The notes below the pieces were generated by a model that was not told where the DNA came from, did no database searches, and worked only from the letters and a program-made list of their open reading frames with translations. A DNA stretch of 64,000 nucleotides from Trichomonas vaginalis G3 (lineage: Eukaryota; Parabasalia; Trichomonadida; Trichomonadidae): positions 5,923,797-5,987,796 of the forward strand of contig NC_067204.1 of NCBI RefSeq assembly GCF_026262505.1. Direction: 5' to 3'. The position numbers and the translations under genes are program-made. Shown here in pieces: positions 41,114-50,985 of this stretch (position 1 is the first letter of the stretch; each line of letters opens with the position of its first letter).

Positions 41114-42484
41114 ATGAATGACAACTTAGGTTATACTTCAATTCCATACGAAAATTCAGTGGCCAAGCAAGCATATTTCGAAAATCTTCCACTTATTGCT
41201 GAATGTCTTCCCACTGAAGATTTCTTTAAGGAATTAGAAATAATTTTACTTTCTATTGTTCGAAATGACAAACTTATTACGAAATTTGTCGAAATCATTC
41301 CATTAATTCTTCAACCTGATAACATTTCATTTAATTTAAGATTCATTTACAAAGTTGGATCGATAATCTTAACTTCATTCAACAATTCCTTGAAAACGAA
41401 TTACGTAGAATATGCAGAGAAAACACTTAATTCATACAATAACGTTAAACTCGAAATCGAAGAACAAATTAAACCAAATCTCGGTCAATTTGCAAATTCA
41501 AAGTTCGCAATTTGGCGTTTATGCTCATTAACCAAAATAGAGCCACAAATACAAGATATAGGTCAGCTTCTCTATAATGAATTTAATTCTCCAGATAGAA
41601 TTCAATATGCAGCCGAATTCTTACCATTTATGTCACCATCAGAAGCGCAAAGACATATAGTTAATGCATTAATTAATCCACAGTACGTAGTTCGTGTTTC
41701 TGCCGTTGATGCGATAAGTTATTTCAAATTTGACCTTAGCGATCAATTTTACGAAACAAATTTGTGCCAAGAAAAGAATATCAAAGTTCTTGAGCATGTA
41801 TTACAGATCCCTCCAGAGAATATTTCTCTAAATATTTTGAAACCACTCATTAATCATCCAGATTTAAGTTCTAAAGCTATTGCTGTTGCTCTAAAGTCAC
41901 CACACTTAGTAACTCTCGTACCAGATCTCATTAAAAATGGCTGTGCTGGTGCTGAATTAGCAGATATCAATATTGAAGTCATTAAGAACATGAATCCTGT
42001 TCCATACGATCTTATTGCAATGCTACTTAAGGAATCAACCAAACTTGTCAGCGACGAGATCATTAAAGGCATTGCATCTCTCGATGAATTAAATGTTTTG
42101 TTCCACATCGTATTCCCTCGCATGGGCGAGAAGGGAAGTTGGCGACCTCGTTATATAGCAGTCCAAATCTTCAAAGAACTCGTCCGAAACAAGATTGCGG
42201 ACGAAATGATTCCGGATTATGCAGGATTTGCGATCGCAATGGCTTTAGATCGCTGCTACTACGTCAGGAAGTTAGTTATGGAGACAATTGCTATATTCCC
42301 AGAAGGCTGGGCAAAGTCTTATACCATTGAATCTATTTTATCACTTGCAAATGATAAATGCGACCACTTCCACTGCGAAATGTTCAAATTATTACTTCAA
42401 GAAGCTCCAAATGTTCTCCATGGCTTCGAAAATCTTGTTGAGAATGCGAAGAAAGCAATTGAAAACGATCTTAAAGAAAATTGA
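41114..42484 (+). CDS. HEAT-repeat protein, PP2A scaffold-like (host)
   Basis: 456 residues, intact, no introns. The second half has clear HEAT-type helical pairs, best seen in SWRPRYIAVQIFKELVRNK and RCYYVRKLVMETIAIFPEGW, which resemble the W-R-x-R-Y and V-R-x-x-x repeats of the 65-kDa scaffold (A) subunit of protein phosphatase 2A. The first half is more diverged (repeats around RIQYAAEFLPFMS and RVSAVDAIS). Shorter than a canonical 15-repeat PP2A-A (about 590). It would act as a scaffold for phosphatase or another complex in the cytosol. Codon use is richer in C and G at third positions than in the neighbouring element genes. PP2A-A-like identity is moderate, the HEAT fold is likely. Confidence 0.6.
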   Translation: MNDNLGYTSIPYENSVAKQAYFENLPLIAECLPTEDFFKELEIILLSIVRNDKLITKFVEIIPLILQPDNISFNLRFIYKVGSIILTSFNNSLKTNYVEYAEKTLNSYNNVKLEIEEQIKPNLGQFANSKFAIWRLCSLTKIEPQIQDIGQLLYNEFNSPDRIQYAAEFLPFMSPSEAQRHIVNALINPQYVVRVSAVDAISYFKFDLSDQFYETNLCQEKNIKVLEHVLQIPPENISLNILKPLINHPDLSSKAIAVALKSPHLVTLVPDLIKNGCAGAELADINIEVIKNMNPVPYDLIAMLLKESTKLVSDEIIKGIASLDELNVLFHIVFPRMGEKGSWRPRYIAVQIFKELVRNKIADEMIPDYAGFAIAMALDRCYYVRKLVMETIAIFPEGWAKSYTIESILSLANDKCDHFHCEMFKLLLQEAPNVLHGFENLVENAKKAIENDLKEN

Positions 42485-43025
42485 TTTTATATATTAACTT
42501 TTTAATACTTTTTGATTGAACTAATCTAATCCGATAGCTTGTGATATATTTATTCTATAATTCCAAATATATTTATTCTTCAAAATTGAGATCTAAGCAG
42601 TTATTTTTCGTTTTTATTGACATATTACTTACCGAGATATTAAATCGCACACAACATTGATTGCTAGTTTTTTTATAAGAATTCCCAATAATTTTTGTAG
42701 GAACATTATTTATGATGTATCTCAATATCTGGTGGGTTTGAGAGCAAACTTTGAATAGTATAGGTATCTTTAGATGATTGACAGTTCATTGTCTGCATAT
42801 TACATTTGTCAGAAGTTTTGTTAGTCTCAAGAATATGATTTTACAATTCAACTCGATTTTACATTATTGAAAAAGTGACATATGATAATCAATTTTAAAA
42901 ATCAGGCTCAAACGCCATATAAATATTCCATCAAATAGTACAATGATTCTAGATCATCATTAAAAACCAATAATCTTGCATATGTTACATCTCGATTAAT
43001 TTCCATTCAAAACTATCTTCATCAT
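42485..43025. other. host intergenic region
   Basis: 540 bp of AT-rich sequence between two host genes in the same orientation. I see no gene, repeat or RNA. The last 30 bp (cttcatcat before the ATG) could hold the start site of the next gene. Confidence 0.5.
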
Positions 43026-45218
43026 ATGACAACTGTTTTTAATCCATCTGGTGAAGAAGCAAAAGCTGCATTTCCTACATTGAAGCCTCGTCCAGCGGCA
43101 CAACGCTTATCAACAAATTTATCTCAATCAGAACAAATATTTCCACCTACAAAATCAAATTATGTCGTTGGAAACTTCAATGTAACTAATTATGTTAATA
43201 GAGTTGTCGAATTAGCAATTGTCCGCTATAAAACATCTCCACAATACGAAAGTCAAAAAGCTAATAATGCATTCGGTATTAATGAAGGTCAAAAGGAAGC
43301 ATTTCCATCAAGATCACAAAATACAGAGGCTTTCCCATCTCGCTCACAAAAGCAAGAACAGCCAACAGAAGCCTTTCCATCCAGATCTCAAAACACAGAA
43401 GCTTTCCCATCAAGAGCCGCCAAAAAAGAAGAACCAGCTACAGAAGCATCCCCATCCAGATCACAGAATACAGAAGCATTTCCATCCAGATCCCAAAATA
43501 CAGAAGCATTTCCAACAAGATCTCAAAAACAAGAACAGCCAACAGAGGCATTCCCATCACGAGCTGCAAAGAAAGAAGAACCAGCTACAGAATCTTTCCC
43601 ATCAAGAACACAGAAGCAAGAACAAACAACAGAATCTTATCATGCAACAAGGAATCCAAAGCCAAGGCGTGCAGCTAAAGAAGAAGCGGCATTTGAAGCA
43701 ATCATTAAGATCCCATCAGGACGTGCAGCCAAAGAAGAAGCAATGTTTGAAGCATCACCACCATCAAAAGGAAAGCATCAAATCCACACATTCATACAAG
43801 AAACAGTTGTTTCTCAACCGGAAATCCATCAACAGAGGAAGAACTCTAAGACATTCCCATCATTGCAGCCACTGAAGACAGAACCACAATCAATTCCAAG
43901 TCCAACAAAGAACCATCAGCCACAAGAAGCATTTCCAACACCGAAGAAAGAAGCATTTCCAACATCAAAGAAAGAGGCTTTCACTCCGGAACCAATACAA
44001 ACAAACTTTAACCAGCCAACAGAACCATTCCCAACTAAATCACAACCAAAACAAGAGCAGCAACAGCAGCAACAACAACAAGCTCCTGAACCATTCCCAA
44101 CTAAAACAGAAGCATTTCCATCGAGAACACAGAAAACTGAGGCATTCCCAACGAAAACAGCTAAACCAGACACTTTGGATTTCGTTTTCGTCAAGTCTTA
44201 TGTCAATGGAATCATCAGTCGCTGCTTAACAAAGGCAAATGCTGCAAAGAACGAACAGTTATTTGCATTTCCAAAGAGAAATTCTGTTTCTAAGAAAGAA
44301 CCAGAACCAGCTCAAACACAACAACAACAAACACAACAACAACCAGCACAGCCAAAGACAACACAAGAACTTGCAAATGAATATGCGAAGAAAGCAATTG
44401 ATTCTGGCCTCGAAAAGTATAAGAATACAAAAGTTGATGATACATTTGCATTCCCAACACGTACAAAGAAACCACCTCTTTCTGCATCAGCATCTGAATC
44501 TGTTTGCCAAATCTCTCCAGAGTCATCTGCTGAACAATTATCAGCATTCCCATCCAGATCTCAGAAAACAGAAGCATTTCCATCAAGATCTCAAACTACT
44601 TCTAATTCTTCTGAACAAAATCAAACAGAAGCATTCCCATCTCGTTCCCAGAAAACTGAGGCATTTCCAAGTAGATCACAACCAAAGCCAAGCGCAATTA
44701 ACACACAGCCTCAGGAAGAAGAGAAATCAGCATTCCCTTCAAGGTCATCGCCAAGAAAACCACAGCCACAGTCGATTATTCAGGATGATGAAGATGATGA
44801 ACATGGATTCAGGCCATTCCCAACACACCAAATGAGACATCACTCTCCAGGAGCAAGACCAGCGAAGATGACTGAAGATCTTCCACCAGCAATCAATGTA
44901 ATGCTTCCTTCTGTTGACCAGGATGATGTTCCACAGTCAGCTTTACCTGCAAGACCACAGTTAACAGGCGAAGATTCATCTCCTTCAAAGAGACCAATTT
45001 TCAATCCGATATTGACCAGAAAACCACCAATGATGCCTTCAAGATCAGAAAGGAACTCCAGCGCTGCAAGAGAAGGACCTCCAATGGCTGACAAACTAAA
45101 GAGATCTGCTTCAACAGGAAGCCAGAATATCTTACTCAGAAAGGATCTCAGAGCTCACTTCGAAAAGACTGATTCTTCTGAATTGAAACAAGCAATGGAA
45201 AGAAAAGATATTAAATAA
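43026..45218 (+). CDS. EAFPSRSQ-repeat protein with three amphipathic helices (host)
   Basis: 730 residues, intact. More than 20 copies of an EAFPSRSQ-type unit (variants EAFPTRSQK, EAFPSRAAKKEEPAT), plus Gln- and Pro-rich tracts; largely disordered. Three short helices interrupt it: VTNYVNRVVELAIVRY (residues about 53-68), VKSYVNGIISRCLTKA (about 387-402) and ANEYAKKAIDSGLEKY (about 451-466). All follow the spacing of the amphipathic helix by which A-kinase anchoring proteins bind PKA regulatory subunits, with a nearly conserved pattern of small hydrophobics. A scaffold or anchoring role is therefore possible. The stop codon lies in TAAATAAA, the kind of context expected for trichomonad 3' ends. 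The family is not otherwise recognised. Confidence 0.75.
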   Translation: MTTVFNPSGEEAKAAFPTLKPRPAAQRLSTNLSQSEQIFPPTKSNYVVGNFNVTNYVNRVVELAIVRYKTSPQYESQKANNAFGINEGQKEAFPSRSQNTEAFPSRSQKQEQPTEAFPSRSQNTEAFPSRAAKKEEPATEASPSRSQNTEAFPSRSQNTEAFPTRSQKQEQPTEAFPSRAAKKEEPATESFPSRTQKQEQTTESYHATRNPKPRRAAKEEAAFEAIIKIPSGRAAKEEAMFEASPPSKGKHQIHTFIQETVVSQPEIHQQRKNSKTFPSLQPLKTEPQSIPSPTKNHQPQEAFPTPKKEAFPTSKKEAFTPEPIQTNFNQPTEPFPTKSQPKQEQQQQQQQQAPEPFPTKTEAFPSRTQKTEAFPTKTAKPDTLDFVFVKSYVNGIISRCLTKANAAKNEQLFAFPKRNSVSKKEPEPAQTQQQQTQQQPAQPKTTQELANEYAKKAIDSGLEKYKNTKVDDTFAFPTRTKKPPLSASASESVCQISPESSAEQLSAFPSRSQKTEAFPSRSQTTSNSSEQNQTEAFPSRSQKTEAFPSRSQPKPSAINTQPQEEEKSAFPSRSSPRKPQPQSIIQDDEDDEHGFRPFPTHQMRHHSPGARPAKMTEDLPPAINVMLPSVDQDDVPQSALPARPQLTGEDSSPSKRPIFNPILTRKPPMMPSRSERNSSAAREGPPMADKLKRSASTGSQNILLRKDLRAHFEKTDSSELKQAMERKDIK

Positions 45219-45239
45219 AAACATTATTCATTTGATTTT

Positions 45240-45435
45240 TTACCTATTATATCGATCATTTTCTGCAAAACCAGCTGATTCTTTGGAAGGACGCATTAGG
45301 TCGGTCCCATCTAAATTCTTATTACCAGGAGATTCAGCGCTATTATCGATTGCCCAAAATGAATATGATTTCATCTCAAATGCCTCAATTTCCTCAAATT
45401 CTAAGACGAAAACGGTTCTTAACGCATTATCTACA
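45240..45435 (-). CDS. C-terminal end of a host gene, cut by the element
   Basis: On the minus strand an open frame of 65 codons reads through LEFEEIEAFEMKSYSFWAID and ends ...FAENDRYNR with stop TAA in a TAAA context, 22 bp from the stop of the convergent EAFPSRSQ gene. It is open from the stop to the element border at 45,436. The opposite strand is also open but has no ATG. The gene's upstream part is not in the window. The protein family is not recognised from this tail. Confidence 0.4.
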
Positions 45436-45893
45436 ATAGTGTAAACAAGAAAGGTGAATTTGTTCTAAAGTTCTGTTTCTGGGAATATGACAAGAACCAT
45501 AAAACATTAAGCAGAGCAGTCTTAAAATTTGTCAATGACAGACTTGTTGACAGAGATGACGCCTCTTGGAGAGATGAAGTCCAACAAAACTTCTTAGAAT
45601 GCAAAGAAGACACATGCGCTGTTCTTGAAGATGAAATAGAAAACAGAATAGATGAGCTATTAAAGGACAAAGAACTTTTACATAAATATGGTTGCGCCAA
45701 ATTTGACATAACTCCACCAGAAAAGAAGAAGAGAGAAAAGAAAGAAAAGAAAGAAAAGAAAGAAAAGAAAGAAAAGAAAGAAAAGAAAGAAAAGAAAGAA
45801 AAGAAAGAAAAGAAAGAAAAGAAAGAAAAGAAAGTAGAAGAAGAGAAGAAAGAACCTGAACCAGTTCCAGAGAAGGGGAGATATGACATGTAA
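45436..45893 (+). pseudogene. 150-residue family 1 gene, truncated copy with expanded KKE tail
   Basis: Matches 26,281-26,657. The lysine-glutamate tail is enlarged by a run of AAAGA/AAAG units spanning about 45,726-45,830. Confidence 0.7.
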
Positions 45894-45909
45894 AAATAAA
45901 ATTTTATTT

Positions 45910-46329
45910 TTAGAACATTTCTGGGTCAATGTCAATGTTCTCTTCCTCTTTAGGAGTAAACACTGGCTTAGACTCTAAAATCTTTTTACCCAATTTACCT
46001 TGAACTTCTACAACTTTAGACTCATAATATTCATAGTCGTCTGTCTTCTTTAGTTCATAAGGTATAACAAGTTTGTATGCTTTGCCTTCTTTAAGGTTTG
46101 AGAACCTTCTGTCAAAACTTTCTTTGACTGTTAACAAACCTTCTATGTCTAAGTCTTCAAATTTCGCACCATTTTTAGTCACAATAGCAAACTTAACTGG
46201 TTCGATGTTCCAAACTTTGCTGAATGAAGACTTTTCAAAATGGTAGAAATAAACATTCAAATATGTGAATGGGTCTAGTTCTTCTTTAAGTCCTGACATG
46301 TACTTGTTTACTGAGATGAATTTCGTCAT
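45910..46329 (-). CDS. 139-residue Maverick protein, copy B
   Basis: MTKFISVNKYM...; intact, and differs from 26,674-27,093 at only a handful of residues. Confidence 0.7.
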   Translation of the reverse strand: MTKFISVNKYMSGLKEELDPFTYLNVYFYHFEKSSFSKVWNIEPVKFAIVTKNGAKFEDLDIEGLLTVKESFDRRFSNLKEGKAYKLVIPYELKKTDDYEYYESKVVEVQGKLGKKILESKPVFTPKEEENIDIDPEMF

Positions 46330-46363
46330 CTTTTCTATCGGATAAAAAAATATTTTTTAAAAT

Positions 46364-47604
46364 TTACTCAGAAAAAATTTTCTTTGTATATACACCATTC
46401 TGAACATCTAAAAGACTTTGACATTTGCCAAGAATGTACGTTTAGAAGCTGCCATATAACCATATTCTTGACAATATTGTTTATACGAATCGTACAATGA
46501 CCTTTCATCTAATGACACAAAGTCAGTTTCATCTACGAACAGTTCATATACACTCTTTTTGCTTCTAACAATGTTTGTCTCTCTTCGGTATTGTGAATTT
46601 GTCTTGGATTGAACTTAGAAATATCTAATGTCATGAAATATGAGAACAAGTGGTTGTAAAAGTCAGATGTCAAAGTTTCTGCTAAGTCGTCAAAAATATT
46701 CTGTATCTTGCATATGAGAATCTGACGTTCTGACAACTACATATCTTCTGTCAGAACTTTCTAACTTCATCGGAACAGCATTGTTTGAAACCATAATGAA
46801 GTTTGCAAACATTTTCACAAACTCTTTTGGTCTTTATACTTTCTTTCAACAACTCCAACTTTGTCTGTTATAAGACTCTTCAAAGCATCTGAGTTCAAAA
46901 CTTTTGTTGTATCTATTACTTTTAAGTTCATTGCAAACTATAAGTTTCATATTCTCTATTGAGGAGTTAAACTTGCCACAGATGTTTTCTAAGTTTGTCA
47001 TATTCGGATTCGAAAACCTTCTAACAGTTTGCACAAAATATCTGTAAAGAAAGTATTCTTACCAGTTCCTTGTTTTCCAATTATAATAGAGAGCAGTTTC
47101 ATTTTTAGCACTTGGATGTTGTAAAAATGTTTGCAAACCAACATAAGATATACTCATAAACCTTTTCGTTTTCCATTGCATATAATTTCTTTGACATGGT
47201 CTAACCAAGCTTCTATAATATTTTCTTTCCATTCTACTTGTTCATATTTATATCAGTGAAGATAGAATAGAAGTTTGGAGAAGTAGGTGTATAGAACTTT
47301 ATTACCACGAACTGAAAATCTTCTAACTTTGACAATAAGATATCCCAAGCATCTAACATCTTCATGCCAACTTGTACGACTTTATTTTCTTAAGTTTCTG
47401 TCTACATTCTTGTTCTGAAAACTATTGTCGCTTTAGGTTTGTTAAAGACTACATCCCATTCTTTCATAACAAAACATTCTGGGAAGAGTCGACATAAATG
47501 ACTAAACGTTTCAAATTCTCGACTGCTTTGTTATAGTCTCTAAATGGACACATATTTCTGAATGCTTGGAAGTCATAAAAATCTGAAACATCTATTCTGT
47601 ACAT
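46364..47604 (-). pseudogene. SF3 (D5-like) helicase, copy B, broken
   Basis: Colinear with 27,131-28,364. Broken in more places than copy A. Confidence 0.7.
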
Positions 47605-47632
47605 TTTTATAAAAATAAAAAAATATTTTTTT

Positions 47633-48432
47633 TTATTCTTGACTTTGTTGTTCCATTTGTTGCATTTGTTGTTCTTGAGCTATTTTGTTGAAATTGTTTC
47701 TTGTAATACAATACTTTCACCAGTGCATCTTCCAATTCGAAACTTTCTGCCGTCATTGACAAATACATAGGACATAAAAGTTTTACAGGAACAAAGTTTG
47801 CGTCAACTAATGTCAACGTTATACTTGCCAAAGTGTTTGAGTTCACTAAGGTTGAAAATTCTGCATTCGAATGAACAATAGGCAAACCAGCAGAGAAAGT
47901 ATTGTTTATACGCATAAGTATCTTTTGGTCATAATAGTTTCTGTCGACATTCGAATAACACTTTGAACCTAAGTTTGAAACAATATATAAGATTGGTGTG
48001 CTTAATGTCATGGAATAGACATTCCTTGTATGACACCTTTTCCTGTTATAGGAAACTGTTGGTAGTAAAAACCAAAATAAGTTTTGTATTATAGCCTCAT
48101 ATCGTTTATTAGTAAAACTCAGTCGGACATCCAAAACATAATGAAACCTGCTCTAGTTGCAGCACATGTTACACCCGTACTTAAAGTATTAAATAAGTCA
48201 ACAAAACCTGTTGGTGGTATATCTGAGTAAGTATCTTCAAAGGAGTATTTTTTTTACCATTCACAACAATAAAATCTTTCTGGTGTCAAAAGAGCAAAAC
48301 AGCTTTAGTCGTCATTGTGTTTAAGGTTAGTTTACAATATCGTCCTTGAGGACTTTGTAAGTTTGTTGTTATAGAATTATATGACTCAGGATTTTTAGTC
48401 GTAATAGTATAAACCATTATGTCTTCTGCCAT
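47633..48432 (-). pseudogene. penton-like protein, family 1 copy B, broken
   Basis: Colinear with 28,387-29,196. The best preserved of the three family 1 copies in its C-terminal half (LSTPILYIVSNLG to PMYLSMTAESFE). Confidence 0.55.
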
Positions 48433-48436
48433 TTAC

Positions 48437-49014
48437 TTAGCAAATAAATTTTAATGAAATGTTGTGGTCGTCAAATATTTTTATAACGTCTGGGAAACTA
48501 TATTTTAAGTTCAACGTTTCACCTCCTTTCATAACGTATATCTTGTCAATGACATTATATGAAACACCACAGCAACTAATGTCGGGTTCTATTTCTTTGA
48601 TGTTTATATCGTCTGCCTCTGTCAAAAGTTTCAATAGTTCTTTCAAAACTTCATGAGGTGCATGACATATGAGTTCACTTTTACAGGGTTGTGTTCGACC
48701 AAGTTTAACATTATACTTAAAGCTTGACAAATCTTCTCCTGAGTTTGAAGTTTGTCTTTCAGTTGTTGGTAGTCGTTTCGAATATCTGCAACAGAACTTA
48801 AGTCTCTGTTAACTTCAGGATATGTTTGGTTCTTTTACAGGAACAATTGTTATACCATCTTCGTCTTCGTATGGTTTCCCCACTTCAACATCTCTGTCTT
48901 TGACATTGACAACAACACTTGGCTGTTTGTTTGAGTTGGTGAATTTAACTTCACATCTGCCACCGCCATTAAACCTTTTGAAACACTTACGCTTCTATTT
49001 TTCGGAAATGACAT
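48437..49014 (-). pseudogene. CCG protein, family 1 copy B, broken
   Basis: Colinear with 33,845-34,422. The start at 49,014 is head-to-head with 49,032. Confidence 0.55.
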
Positions 49015-49031
49015 TTTACTTAGAATAAAAG
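49015..49031. promoter_or_regulatory. 17-bp divergent promoter
   Basis: TTTACTTAGAATAAAAG, as at 34,423. Confidence 0.6.
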
Positions 49032-49350
49032 ATGGACGTATTCGGATATCTTATTGAATTGAAGCAGAACAAAGTTTATACTCACAAACAATACAAATAC
49101 ATTGACAGAATAGTTCTTTACACAAACAATGGAAAATGTTATAGAATAGCAGTCTTTGCTGAACCTAAATATTTTCATAAAGCAAAGAAAGTTGGTATAA
49201 CTGAAATGGTGAAAGTTCTTGAAGCAGACAAAAATATAACTTCAAAACTTACAGATATTTACTAAAGGTAAGTTTATAATACAATATTATGTCAAAATGG
49301 CGTACTGTCAATATTTGACGGAGAGAAGTCGTTCAAGAACAACTTACTGA
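49032..49350 (+). pseudogene. small protein beside the capsid gene, copy B
   Basis: MDVFGYLIELKQNKVYTHKQ..., colinear with 34,441-34,761. The 3' part is damaged. Confidence 0.6.
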
Positions 49351-50953
49351 CCTGCTGCCAAAATCTGCTCGATGGAAGCTGTCGTTTATGCCAATCTGAG
49401 GAGCCCCAGCAGGTTTCATCGAACGAATTTTCAAAAGAGCATCTTCCGTGAAAAGTGCTATTGGTTTTGTAAACTTCTTTGCTTTCAATTCATCTGGACC
49501 GTCTCTGTCACCAGTATATTGTATTTGAACTGTACCAACAGTGAAATACCACCCATAGAGTCTTCTGAGTCAGCAAATGGAATGCCAAGCCAAAGGTTTG
49601 AACGGTCTCCATTTGTATATTGAGTTTTTTTGACCTCCTGTATGAGTCCATACTTTCACATATGGCATAATAGAACTTTGCATTTCAGGGTTAATGGTTG
49701 TTGTGAAGTTGTTGTTAAAGTTCATAGCATCTAATGTCAAGTTGTATGACCTCATATCCTCAACTGTAGAATATTCTTCTCTGGATAATATTTGCCATCT
49801 ATGTTTATATGATATTTAATACAAGGGTTGTAGAAACAAGAATAGTCATTTTTAGTTCGTCTGAACAGTACAAAACATAGTATCTGCATGTTTCATTGCA
49901 GTTGTTAAAGCAATATCTGTTTCTTGCACCTGCGGCTCCTGGATTTTGGTTTCCAACTTCACCTGCAAAGTCTTTGACAGATATTTGGTGTATAGGGAAC
50001 ATAAGTGGAACTGCAATATATTTGGCAGCTAAAGCATTTGAAATATCTGGGTCCAACATATAGACTGCAAGTCTGCTTTCTATTCTCTTGCATTCAAACT
50101 GTTCGCATGTAAACTTAACTGGTCCCAAGCAGTTCCAGCAGCATTGAAATAATAGTTTACTTCATTGTTGAAGTTTGAGAAACCAAAGTCTAAGTCAACT
50201 TTGTCTTTGCAAAATTCGGCGAATGACGTTTGATTTGTTCCCTTTACGTCTGTAATAGTGAATGGGTCTTGTGTTGGTGCAATGACTAAGTTATTTTTGT
50301 TTGGAGTAAGTTCGATAGAAATTTTTCCTGCCCAGTTTGGCAAGTATCTTAAAAACCTGAAGATGAGGAAAGATGACAAAGGAACTCTAAGTTTCAGTTT
50401 TACTTTAGTTGCAGCAGTTCCATCTGAACCAGAAAGGTTAACATAAACTCCTGGAAACGTTAGGGTCAAGTCTTCTTATTTTCTCAATAGTTGCATACTG
50501 GTCTGTTTGTTCTCTAGCTTGTGGTTGTACTGAGTTTCTCAAAGCGAACCATTCATAGTTTGCCCATTACTGTTTGAACTAAGTCAGAGTTAGAATATAT
50601 CTTATATCCCATGAAAACTTCTGGAGCATATTGGTATCCGACATAGAAAATTCCATGCAACCTTTCTTGTCAGACAACTTGGCAGAAGGTTTTATTTCAA
50701 TGTCTTGTTCCACGTATAAGAATGAGTTGTCAATAGAAATAATGTGAAACCTGTCGCAAGCAATATCTACTGTTGTTGAAGAACCTTCTCCAAACTCACC
50801 TACGTTTCCATAAGAAACAGCAGTTGTATATTCGTAAGTTCCAGGAACTATTTCTGACCTTCTAATGGCATTGTCGCATTCGTTATACCATTCGGAAACA
50901 TTTCCGTTCATGGCATCCAAAACTGTTGGCGTTATATTCTGAGCGGCGTACAT
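49344..50953 (-). pseudogene. major capsid protein candidate, family 1 copy B, broken
   Basis: Colinear with 34,755-36,358, starting MYAAQNITPTVLDAMNGN. Broken in several places. Confidence 0.5.
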
Positions 50954-50985
50954 TTCATATGGGTAAAAATATAGAATAGTTGGAT

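Noticed and set aside
43916-44194. Cys-rich frame on the minus strand (poly-Cys run)
   Set aside because: It is the antisense of Gln-rich repeats in the host EAFPSRSQ gene.
45232-45444. Plus-strand 70-codon gene at the element border
   Set aside because: It has no ATG (TTG only). The minus strand offers an open frame with a proper stop in TAAA context, which fits a convergent host gene better.
45678-45935. Poly-Phe/Leu protein on the minus strand
   Set aside because: It is the antisense of the KKE microsatellite.
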